From: Chromatiales bacterium
GTDB lineage: Bacteria; Pseudomonadota; Gammaproteobacteria; SZUA-140
Direction: 5' to 3'
DNA: 6,210 nucleotides
Assembly: GCA_031285245.1 (NCBI GenBank)
Contig: JAITWN010000172.1
Span: forward strand, 1 to 6,210
Below are positions 1-6,153 of the stretch, one piece after another. Each line of letters begins with the position of its first letter. Position 1 is the stretch's first letter. The position numbers were made by a program, and so were the translations under genes. The notes under the pieces were generated by a model. The model did not search any database. It saw only the letters and a program-made list of their open reading frames with translations, and had not been told where the DNA came from.

Positions 1-606
1 TGGGCTGAACGTGCCGCCTGCGTTGGCGGCGACGACGATGTTGATGCAGGCAACGGCAACGAAGGCGGGTTGGCCTGCACCCACCGAGAGTGCTACCGCA
101 GCCATGATCAGCGCGGTGGTGAGATTGTCGGCAAAGGGCGAGATGACAAAGGCAAGCAAACCCGTGAGCCAGAATATTGTACGCAGCGAGAATCCAGCCG
201 AAACCATGCGACTGCGTAGCGCGCTGAAGAGATTGCGCTCGCTCATGGTGTTGATATAAGTCATTGCGGCGATCAGGAACAGCAACAGCTCAGCGTAATC
301 GAGCAGATAGTGGCGAATCGCGACCGCCACTGTTTCACGGGCACCTGCCTGCGCGTAAGCGATGCCGATGAGCAGCCAGATCAGGCCGGCGCCAATCACT
401 ACCGGTTTGGATTTGCGCAGATGAATAAACTCCTCCATCACTACCAGCAGGTAGGAAATGGCGAAGATGGCTATGCAAGCAAAGCCGACCCAGTGCCCTG
501 TCAGATCAAGCGGCGCGGCGGCAGCCTCGGCAGCGAAAGCGGAGCCGCAGGCCATAAGCAAAAGGGCGAACGCGCTGAAGCGGGCGCAAAGGCGAAATGC
601 GGACAT
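1..606 (-). CDS. nhaD: Na+/H+ antiporter NhaD (partial, C-terminus beyond left edge)
   Basis: Reading the minus strand from the ATG at 606-604 gives 202 codons with no stop before the window edge, so the gene is truncated only by the window. NhaD antiporters exchange cytoplasmic Na+ (or Li+) for external H+ across the inner membrane. The assignment rests on family-like stretches: HWVGF (38-42), EEFIHLRKSKPV (58-69) followed by a hydrophobic helix, ISPFADNLTTALIM (155-168), and ACINIVVAANAGGTFSP (186-202), which in NhaD lines the ion path. The N-terminus is signal-like: a hydrophobic run at about 11-25 ending AFA/AE, a possible signal peptidase I site. Hydrophobic helices lie near 38-58, 68-86, 103-120, 143-157 and 160-176. 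Full NhaD proteins are about 400-480 residues, so about half is seen. No strong Shine-Dalgarno sequence precedes the ATG. It is divergent from the protease gene. The family call is firm; the ion specificity is inferred from the family. Confidence 0.93.
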   Translation of the reverse strand, partial: MSAFRLCARFSAFALLLMACGSAFAAEAAAAPLDLTGHWVGFACIAIFAISYLLVVMEEFIHLRKSKPVVIGAGLIWLLIGIAYAQAGARETVAVAIRHYLLDYAELLLFLIAAMTYINTMSERNLFSALRSRMVSAGFSLRTIFWLTGLLAFVISPFADNLTTALIMAAVALSVGAGQPAFVAVACINIVVAANAGGTFSP

Positions 607-630
607 AGGGTGGCCGATATGATTGCTTGC

Positions 631-651
631 GGGAGAAGGCAGCATTCTCCC
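631..651. repeat. Perfect 7-bp inverted repeat in the nhaD/protease divergent region
   Basis: GGGAGAA (631-637), a 7-nt spacer GGCAGCA, then TTCTCCC (645-651) form a perfect inverted repeat. It ends 24 nt before the nhaD start codon and 69 nt before the protease start codon. In an nhaD transcript it would fold into a 7-bp stem-loop in the leader. As DNA it could be an operator for a dimeric regulator acting on either gene. I see no convincing sigma70 -35/-10 pair for either gene in the 114-bp intergenic region, so promoter positions are unresolved. The arms are seen directly; the function is inference. Confidence 0.55.
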
Positions 652-720
652 ATTGCCACCAAATGCGGTCCAGTAGTCGCCAGTAATCGATAGCCGAGTA
701 CATCTCAAGGAAAGTGGAAT

Positions 721-2148
721 ATGAAGGTGAAAGCTAAATACGGGTTCTGCGGGGTGGCGATGATGTTTTGCTGTATCGCTACTGCGCCTGCTGCAGAGCT
801 TGGAGAAGTCACGGGTTCTGTGGTCAAGCTCTACGTTACCCATCAGCCCTGGAGCACGAAGCAGCCCTGGAGCAAGGAGCCTGCCGATCGGCGTACCTGC
901 ACGGGGTTTCTGGTTGAGCAGGGTATTCTGACCAATGCTCACTGCGTGATGGACGATACGTTCATCCAGATCGAAGTACCGGGATTGCCTGATCGCATCG
1001 AAGCCGAGCGCGTCGCGGTCAACCATCAGGTCGATCTCGCACTGGTGCGGTCGCGTCAGCCGCTGCCGGCTAGTGTGCGACCGATCGTATTTGGCGATCT
1101 GCCCGAGCAGCGTGAAAAAGTAGTGACGATCGGTTATTCGATCGGCGGGCGTCAGGTTTCTTATACCGAAGGCGTGGTGTCGCGCATCGATGTTATGCCT
1201 TACGCACACAGCCGTCAGTCGAATCTGTTGGTACAGACCGATGCGGCCATCAATCCCGGCAACTCTGGTGGTCCAGTGTTTTCCGATCGCAGCGCGGAGT
1301 GCGTCGGCATGGCTACGCAGCGTTTTTCAGGATCGATTGGCTACTTCATCCCAGTGCCGGTGATTCGCCAATTCCTGCTCGATATCGAAGATGGCAAAGT
1401 CGATGGCGTGCCGTTCCTCGGTATTCAAGTCCAGCTGCTCGAGAATCCAACGCTGCGCGAGTACCTCGGCATGCGTGAAGGGCAGAGCGGTGTGCGCGTT
1501 GCCATGATCGCATCGGGCAGCGCGGCCCGAGTCCTACGAACGGATGATGTGCTGATGAAGATCGAGGACAAGCAGATCTTCAACGATGGTCGCATTCCAT
1601 TTCGCGACAATAGCCGTATCGGTCTTTCCTATGAGATCTCGATGCGCCAGATCGGTGATCGCGTGCGCCTTGAAGTATTGCGCGCGGGTAAGCTTCAGGA
1701 GCTAAGTGTCGAGCTCACTGATCGTGATTATTTCGTCATTCCTATGCTGCCGCTCTACGATGAGCCGCCGGGTTACTTTGTGCTCGGCGGATTGTTGTTC
1801 AGAGCGGTGGAGCCTGCGTACCTCGAAAAAGATGTCCCGTTTCCTATCCGTAAATACATCGGCATGATGCATGGTGAGCGGGATAATACCCCTGATGAAC
1901 TCGTGGTCATTGCCTCGATCTATGAGGCCGAGCTCAATAAAGGCTATGACGACGCCCAGGAGAACGTCCGCGTGTTGAAAGTGAACGGCCGGGGTGTCAA
2001 CCGTTTGCAGGACGTGCGCGATGGGATTGCCGGTGCGCGTGGGCGCTATCACATCATCGAGCTCGACAATGGTCATGTCATCGCGCTCGATCGCGACAGC
2101 GTGCGCACCCAGGAAGCGGCGATTCGCGAACGCTATAAGATTCAATGA
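721..2148 (+). CDS. Exported HtrA/Deg9-like serine protease with two PDZ-type domains
   Basis: A 475-residue trypsin-fold serine endopeptidase, probably periplasmic. Residues 1-25 are a signal peptide (KVKAK, hydrophobic core, cleavage near APA/A or PAA/E). The catalytic triad is His74 (LTNAHCV), Asp105 (VDLALV) and Ser182 (NPGNSGGP), all intact. A first PDZ-type domain spans about 230-335. A second atypical one spans about 345-465, with GGLLFRAVEPAYL near 356-368 and VLKVNGRGVNRLQDV near 418-432. The ENPTLREYLGM and FNDGRIPFR segments and the divergent C-terminal PDZ recall plant Deg9 and related bacterial proteins (PDZ_3-like) more than E. coli DegP. Cys60 and Cys75 flank the strand before the catalytic His, as in chymotrypsin, and could form a disulfide. 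An in-frame tandem duplication lies at residues 42-53. The start is supported by AAGGA at 707-711, 9 nt before the ATG. It is divergent from nhaD. The protease call is firm; the substrate is unknown. Confidence 0.93.
   Translation: MKVKAKYGFCGVAMMFCCIATAPAAELGEVTGSVVKLYVTHQPWSTKQPWSKEPADRRTCTGFLVEQGILTNAHCVMDDTFIQIEVPGLPDRIEAERVAVNHQVDLALVRSRQPLPASVRPIVFGDLPEQREKVVTIGYSIGGRQVSYTEGVVSRIDVMPYAHSRQSNLLVQTDAAINPGNSGGPVFSDRSAECVGMATQRFSGSIGYFIPVPVIRQFLLDIEDGKVDGVPFLGIQVQLLENPTLREYLGMREGQSGVRVAMIASGSAARVLRTDDVLMKIEDKQIFNDGRIPFRDNSRIGLSYEISMRQIGDRVRLEVLRAGKLQELSVELTDRDYFVIPMLPLYDEPPGYFVLGGLLFRAVEPAYLEKDVPFPIRKYIGMMHGERDNTPDELVVIASIYEAELNKGYDDAQENVRVLKVNGRGVNRLQDVRDGIAGARGRYHIIELDNGHVIALDRDSVRTQEAAIRERYKIQ
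844..879 (+). repeat. 18-bp x 2 in-frame tandem duplication inside the protease gene
   Basis: Positions 844-861 and 862-879 are adjacent 18-bp copies matching at 16 of 18 bases by hand comparison. They encode QPWSTK and QPWSKE (residues 42-53), between the first beta-strand of the protease domain and the strand carrying Cys60. The high identity suggests a fairly recent slippage or duplication that kept the frame. Confidence 0.85.
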
Positions 2149-2157
2149 GCGGGGCTC

Positions 2158-2166
2158 TGATATACT
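2158..2166 (+). promoter_or_regulatory. Candidate extended -10 promoter for the beta-propeller gene
   Basis: TGATATACT matches the extended -10 form TGnTATAAT with one mismatch in the hexamer (TATACT). It lies just after the protease stop codon and 36 nt before the next ATG, leaving a leader of about 30 nt that includes AGAGG at 2191-2195. No good -35 hexamer is present 16-18 bp upstream, which extended -10 promoters tolerate. The motif is seen directly; promoter activity is inferred, and read-through from the protease gene is an alternative. Confidence 0.4.
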
Positions 2167-2202
2167 TCTTCGCCGCGTCCGTCTTATTCCAGAGGTTCAA
2201 GC

Positions 2203-3453
2203 ATGCGCAATGATTCCGAGCACTGGGCACTCGCCTGTCATCTGCAATATGAGCAAGGTGCTGGCGTTCGTATCATCGAGCGCAAGGCAGGTCGCACGAC
2301 GGTGCATGCCGTGCCGGAGATGGCTAGCGCGGGTGGTGTGCCTCCGGTCTATCTCGGTGTTGTGGGGCGACAGGTTGTGCTGATGGATCGTCCGGGCAGC
2401 ACGGCGCGCCTGGCCGATGCCCTGGTGGAAGATGCGCTCGGACTCTACGCGTATCCAGAGCCAGGTAGTCAGCGCTTCTGGTATAGCAACGATGGTGATG
2501 GCGATACCGGCAATGATGCGCTCTATTGTGGAGATCGTGGCGCATCGATGACGGTAGTTGAAGCCATGACAGAGGATGCGTTGCCGCGCGTGCTTGGCAC
2601 CATCTGTGTCGGCCGTGGTCACCACGTGCCGACGTTCCCGGGCGCGGGACGCGCCTATATCAGCAATCTCGAAGACGGTACGGTATCAGTGCTCGGCAAC
2701 GATCCGGCGAAGGCTGCCGAGTATTTGAACGTCATCGGCGCTATCAATCTGTGCGAACCCGAGCGTGAGAAAGACGGCCGCTCGCAGGTGCCGAACAAAG
2801 CTTATCCGCATGGCCAGGTGTATTCACCGCTCACCAAGCGCATCTACGAACTCAATAACGGTTACGGCACCATCGCCGTCATCGATCCCGTAGCTGATCG
2901 CATCGAAGCTCGCATCGATTTCCCCGGATGCAGCAATCTGCTGTTGTCGCCGGACGGGCGTTATATCGTTGGCAAGGGCGCTGATCGCAAGCGCGATCCC
3001 GAACATGTGCTCGGGCGTATTGCGGTGTTGGATGTGGTGACGGGCAAGATCGTTGCCAGTATCGATGTGCCTGATGTGTATCCCAGCACCTGTCGTTTCA
3101 ACGCCGAAGGTACGCGTCTTTACGTGACGACCGCTGCTACCGGCAAGGGCGCGCAGCGCGAACGCCTGGTGCTCGATCGCGTGCTGGTGTATGACGCAAC
3201 AGCTTTCCCGCGTCTCGAACGCATCGATGACCTCGAGGTCGGCGTGGCGGATTGCGGTCGGCGCCCGATCGCATTTTTTGTCGAGGCGGGAGTGACCCGT
3301 CTCATCTTTGTGCCCAACCCGAGCGCAGATACGCTCACCATCATTGACGGCGTGAGCGGGCGTGCACGCGAAACCGTCACGCTTGCCGGCGCAAAGCCGG
3401 TAGAAGAGCTGAATTTTTCATTCTTGGGGGCCGGCGGCTTTTACGGGAGCTGA
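2203..3453 (+). CDS. Cytoplasmic beta-propeller (YVTN/YncE-like) protein of unknown function
   Basis: This 416-residue protein shows repeated beta-propeller blades: YISNLEDGTVSVL (152-164), RIYELNNGYGTIAVIDPVAD (213-232), LLLSPDGRYIVGKG (246-259), GRIAVLDVVTGKIVASIDV (271-289), TRLYVTT (304-310) and RLIFVPNPSADTLTIIDGVSG (366-386). These follow the YVTN pattern, in which a strand ending in D...TG is followed by a V.ID/VLD strand. Such proteins bind ligands or partners; none can be named here. There is no signal peptide or membrane segment, although many YVTN proteins are exported. An acidic loop at 96-105 has Asp97, Asp99, Asp101 and Asp105 spaced like a calcium-binding loop. Seven cysteines are present (12, 109, 135, 183, 243, 297, 351). 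The start is chosen for AGAGG at 2191-2195, 7 nt before the ATG. The gene follows the protease by 54 nt and precedes a small gene by 53 nt. Confidence 0.85.
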   Translation: MRNDSEHWALACHLQYEQGAGVRIIERKAGRTTVHAVPEMASAGGVPPVYLGVVGRQVVLMDRPGSTARLADALVEDALGLYAYPEPGSQRFWYSNDGDGDTGNDALYCGDRGASMTVVEAMTEDALPRVLGTICVGRGHHVPTFPGAGRAYISNLEDGTVSVLGNDPAKAAEYLNVIGAINLCEPEREKDGRSQVPNKAYPHGQVYSPLTKRIYELNNGYGTIAVIDPVADRIEARIDFPGCSNLLLSPDGRYIVGKGADRKRDPEHVLGRIAVLDVVTGKIVASIDVPDVYPSTCRFNAEGTRLYVTTAATGKGAQRERLVLDRVLVYDATAFPRLERIDDLEVGVADCGRRPIAFFVEAGVTRLIFVPNPSADTLTIIDGVSGRARETVTLAGAKPVEELNFSFLGAGGFYGS

Positions 3454-3506
3454 GAAGTCGCGCAGCGTGAGCCGCGCCGGATCCGCCTTTACCGGGAGAA
3501 TCACGC

Positions 3507-3710
3507 ATGACCGATGCAGGCGGGCGTTCGCGTCGTCGAACGCTGCTGAATCGTTTTTTTCATCACGAAGGCAAGTGGTATGTAGAGGCCCGCGAAGGGC
3601 GTCAGGGGCCATTCATCCGGCGTGAAGACGCAGTGGCTTATCTGGAGCAGCACAAGCGCCGTTACCGGCGTCGGCGCGCCGAAGAGGATCAACCTGGTCC
3701 CGCGGCCTGA
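3507..3710 (+). CDS. Small basic protein, DUF6316-like, function unknown
   Basis: A 67-residue protein with an excellent ribosome binding site (GGGAGA at 3494-3499, 7 nt before the ATG). The core NRFFHHEGKWYVEAREG..GPF (15-36), followed by a helix REDAVAYLEQH, matches my memory of the gammaproteobacterial DUF6316 pattern (RF..NG.WYF.TREG...GPF.S...A...L). That assignment is from memory, not a search. The N-terminus (GRSRRR) and C-terminus (KRRYRRRRAEE) are strongly basic, which would suit nucleic-acid or phosphate contacts, but no function is known to me. It is 53 nt downstream of the beta-propeller gene with no visible terminator between, so co-transcription is likely. Its last 22 nt overlap the 3' end of the convergent gene. 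Confidence 0.78.
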   Translation: MTDAGGRSRRRTLLNRFFHHEGKWYVEAREGRQGPFIRREDAVAYLEQHKRRYRRRRAEEDQPGPAA

Positions 3711-4297
3711 GCAGCGCGCGCGCTTAACCAGGCGGTGAGCTGCGGCGCAATGTCATCTGCATTGCGATAGCTGCGCAGCGTGAAGAGGCGCGGGTATTCT
3801 AGTTCCAGTTGCAGGATGTTGGACAGATTCAGCGTGGGTGATCGCTGCTGCTCGTGATAGAAACCGAGTATCGGTTTCCCCGCTTCTAGAAAGCGCACGC
3901 TGTTCACCCCTGAACCGAAACCGGCTTCGTCATAGCAGTACACTGCGACTCGCGCTTCACGCTGAAATAATTTATCCCGTTCCAGCATGAACGCGGTGGC
4001 GGCGCGCGTTTCATCACCGCCATGGCTTTGCCAGTACGCGGGCCATTCGCTGTCATAGTATTCGATCGGATCGCAGATCAAGCGCGCCAGCGCTGCCGGC
4101 GCCATGCTGGGAAAGCGCGGTTCGTAGTAGCGATAGCGTGTGTCGTAACCGAGACCGCTAGCGCCGAGAGTGGCGATGATCAGCGTCTTGAAATTCCAGG
4201 TCGCGTTTGTCGCATGCATGCCTTTGCCGCTGACATAGCAGGCAATCGGCGTGGAAATAGGTACTGGCGTGCGAGAGTGAGTGTCCATGGAGGACAT
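3689..4297 (-). CDS. Unknown protein, possibly Rossmann-like (deoxyribosyltransferase/TIR-like appearance)
   Basis: A 202-residue soluble protein from the ATG at 4297, or 199 from the ATG at 4288; neither has a good ribosome binding site. I do not recognise the family. The sequence reads as a real conserved fold. It has a beta-type N-terminus (IACYVSGKGMH, 18-28), then TLIIATLGASGLGYDTRYRYY (38-58), WPAYWQ (85-90), and a C-terminal unit ARVAVYCYDEAGFGSGVNSV (115-134) followed by GKPILGFY (140-147). A strand ending in a D/E-rich loop, then G-S-G, then a helix and GKPIL loosely resembles the nucleoside 2-deoxyribosyltransferase and TIR-like pattern (strand, DSGT..E, helix, GKPV). No catalytic glutamate can be placed with confidence. 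There is no signal peptide or membrane helix. Its 3' end overlaps the small plus-strand gene by 22 nt. The same frame stays open upstream to 4561, where only a TTG could start it, so a longer N-terminus is possible but less likely. Confidence 0.75.
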   Translation of the reverse strand: MSSMDTHSRTPVPISTPIACYVSGKGMHATNATWNFKTLIIATLGASGLGYDTRYRYYEPRFPSMAPAALARLICDPIEYYDSEWPAYWQSHGGDETRAATAFMLERDKLFQREARVAVYCYDEAGFGSGVNSVRFLEAGKPILGFYHEQQRSPTLNLSNILQLELEYPRLFTLRSYRNADDIAPQLTAWLSARAAQAAGPG

Positions 4298-4545
4298 ATT
4301 GCCACGACGCCTGGCGCCAATGAAGTTCTCGCCTCTCTCGATGAAGATGGGAATAGGTTGGTGCTGAGCAACGCGAAGCCCAACATCAGCAACGGTTCCG
4401 TTGATCACTACACCTCGGAGTTTGTGATCAGGCAGTGCCGGGATACTTTTTTGAAACGCGGAGCCGCTGATCACCATATCTCTGGTGGTTCTGATTATGG
4501 GCAGGGCGGGGATCCAAGCGGAGATCTTTACGATAGTGTTCGGGC
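4298..4545 (-). other. 248-bp stretch between minus-strand genes, with TGATCAC heptamers
   Basis: No gene is firmly supported here. It lies between the stop of the hybrid kinase (4546) and the likely start of the unknown gene (4297), so it probably carries that gene's control region. It holds TGATCAC at 4402-4408 and 4468-4474, and its complement GTGATCA at 4424-4430. The first two form an inverted repeat with a 15-nt spacer, and the heptamer centres are about 22 and 44 bp apart. I see no good -35/-10 pair on the minus strand and no hairpin-plus-T-run terminator after the kinase gene. The minus-strand frame continuous with the unknown gene has no stop across the whole stretch, so an N-terminal extension cannot be excluded. 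Confidence 0.45.
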
Positions 4546-6153
4546 TCAGGACGTGATGCAATCCACGGTGAGTACCCGCAGCAGTTCTTCCATCTTTACC
4601 GGTTTGATGAGATGGGCGTCGAAGCCTGCTTCGAGGCAGCGGCGGCGGTCGTCGGGCTGGCCGTAGCCGGTGAGCGCGACCAGGTAGGTTGAGGCGCCAC
4701 CGGGGAGGGCGCGGATCTGGCGCGCTACTTCATAGCCATCGATACCGGGCAAGCCAATGTCGATCAGCGCAACATCGGGCAGCATGCGCTCTGCGGCTTC
4801 AATGCCAGCGTGGCCGTCGGCCGCGAGATCCGGCCAGTGTCCCCACAGCTTGAGTAGCTCGCCCAACATAACGCGGCTGTCGGCGTTGTCCTCGATGATG
4901 AGGATGTGTCGGCCGGTGTGCGCACGCATGTGCTGTGCCTCACCACCATGCCGTTTGAGCCGGACCGTGTTGGCAACGCCGAGCAAGGGCAGAGTGACGG
5001 TGAATTCACTGCCTTGGTCATGTCCGGCGCTGTTTGCATGCACTTCACCGCCATGCAAATGCACAAGATGACGCACCAGTGTCAGGCCGATGCCTAGCCC
5101 ACCCTGGGTGCGGTCAAGCGCTTGCTCGGCTTGTACGAAGAGATCGAACACGCGTGCGATCATGTTCGAATCGATACCTATGCCGGTATCACGCACCTTG
5201 ATGATGACACTCTGATCATCGTGATGCACCGAGATTTCTATGCGTCCGCCTGGTTCGGTGTACTTCGCTGCGTTATTGAGCAGGCTGACGATGATCTGCT
5301 CAAGGCGGGTTTCATCTCCCTCAACGCGCAGATCATATTCAGGCGCATCGATATGCAGTTCATGATGCAAGGTTGCGATGAGCGGCATGCTGGCTTTGAT
5401 GGCATGTTTGATGATCGGCATGATCTCTACCGGCTGTCGTTCCAGTCTGATTTTGCCGTGCTCGATGCGCGAAACATCGAGCAGGTCATCGAGCAGACGG
5501 GAGATATGTCCAATTTGCCGGCGAATGATGTCGTAGGCGGCGCGTTCAGATGGTGGCGCGCCGTTATCGAGCCTGAGCAGTTCCACTGCATGGTGTATCG
5601 GTGCCAGGGGATTGCGCAGTTCATGCGCTAGGATGGCGAGAAAGCGGTCTTTCGATGCTTTGGTGTCAAGCAGCTCATGGATGCGCTCTTCGATCATGCG
5701 TTGTAGATCTCGCATGCACGCTTCTTTTGAACGCTGTAGCTGGAGTGCCTGGCGATCAGCATCGCTGGTTTGGATGGCGCGGTTCAGCGACACGATCAAA
5801 TGTTCCTGATCTATCGGCTTGGCGATGAAGTCGTAAGCGCCGTCGCGCAAAGCGGCTACTGCAAATTTTTGTTCTTCATGCGCAGTCATCATTAGCGTCG
5901 GTGTGCATGGTCTGCTGCGACGAATCTCTTTGAGCAGAACAAGGCCATTCAAATCTGGCATATGGATATCACAAACCACTGCGTGATAGTCGATATTGGC
6001 GATTTGCGTGAGTGCAGTTGAGCCACAATCGGCGGTATCTACTTTGATGTGTGGAATGTGCAGGCGCAGGGTTTGTGGTAATGATTCGAGTAGTGCCCGG
6101 TCGTCATCGACTATCAGTACACGGGCAGAGCTGTCCTTCCGGTTGGGAATCAT
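4546..6153 (-). CDS. Soluble hybrid histidine kinase, REC-HisKA-HATPase-REC
   Basis: A 535-residue cytoplasmic phosphorelay protein. REC1 (about 11-127) has the acidic pocket DDD (16-18), phosphoacceptor Asp62 (VVCDIHMPDLNG), Thr90 and Lys112. A helical, coiled-coil-like linker runs about 128-168. The HisKA H-box FLAILAHELRNPL places the autophosphorylated His at 177. The ATPase domain has the N-box LLNNAAKYT (291-299), G1 DTGIGI (322-327), F-box FDLF (336-339) and G2 GGLGIGL (351-357). REC2 (about 415-530) has Glu421/Asp422, Asp465 (LIDIGLPGIDG), Thr495 and Lys517. All key residues are intact. There is no membrane segment, sensory domain or DNA-binding output. The N-terminal REC therefore probably receives phosphate or a signal from a partner kinase, and REC2 passes phosphate on, likely through an HPt. 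The start is fixed by AGAGGTG (complement of 6161-6167), 7 nt before the ATG. The ATG overlaps the probable stop of an upstream gene (ATGA), implying an operon. Targets are unknown. Confidence 0.95.
   Translation of the reverse strand: MIPNRKDSSARVLIVDDDRALLESLPQTLRLHIPHIKVDTADCGSTALTQIANIDYHAVVCDIHMPDLNGLVLLKEIRRSRPCTPTLMMTAHEEQKFAVAALRDGAYDFIAKPIDQEHLIVSLNRAIQTSDADRQALQLQRSKEACMRDLQRMIEERIHELLDTKASKDRFLAILAHELRNPLAPIHHAVELLRLDNGAPPSERAAYDIIRRQIGHISRLLDDLLDVSRIEHGKIRLERQPVEIMPIIKHAIKASMPLIATLHHELHIDAPEYDLRVEGDETRLEQIIVSLLNNAAKYTEPGGRIEISVHHDDQSVIIKVRDTGIGIDSNMIARVFDLFVQAEQALDRTQGGLGIGLTLVRHLVHLHGGEVHANSAGHDQGSEFTVTLPLLGVANTVRLKRHGGEAQHMRAHTGRHILIIEDNADSRVMLGELLKLWGHWPDLAADGHAGIEAAERMLPDVALIDIGLPGIDGYEVARQIRALPGGASTYLVALTGYGQPDDRRRCLEAGFDAHLIKPVKMEELLRVLTVDCITS

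Noticed and set aside
310..693. Plus-strand open frame opposite nhaD
   Set aside because: The opposite strand encodes an unmistakable NhaD; the plus frame has low-complexity, shadow-like composition.
1702..2145. Minus-strand open frame (147 codons) within the protease gene
   Set aside because: It is antisense to the second PDZ region of a clear protease and has no motif of its own.
3381..3402. GC-rich hairpin (CCGGC-GCAAA-GCCGG) considered as a terminator
   Set aside because: It lies inside the beta-propeller coding region and has no T-run after it.
4472..4487. Small inverted repeat CACCA-6 nt-TGGTG after the kinase gene, considered as its terminator
   Set aside because: The stem is only 5 bp and no T-run follows on the minus strand, so it does not make a credible intrinsic terminator.
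4022..4666. Long plus-strand open frame (214 codons) across the unknown gene and kinase end
   Set aside because: It lies antisense to two better-supported genes, has no ribosome binding site and gives no recognisable domain; it looks like a shadow of minus-strand coding.
5122..5631. Plus-strand open frame (169 codons) within the kinase gene
   Set aside because: It is antisense to the intact HisKA and ATPase domains, so it is a shadow frame.
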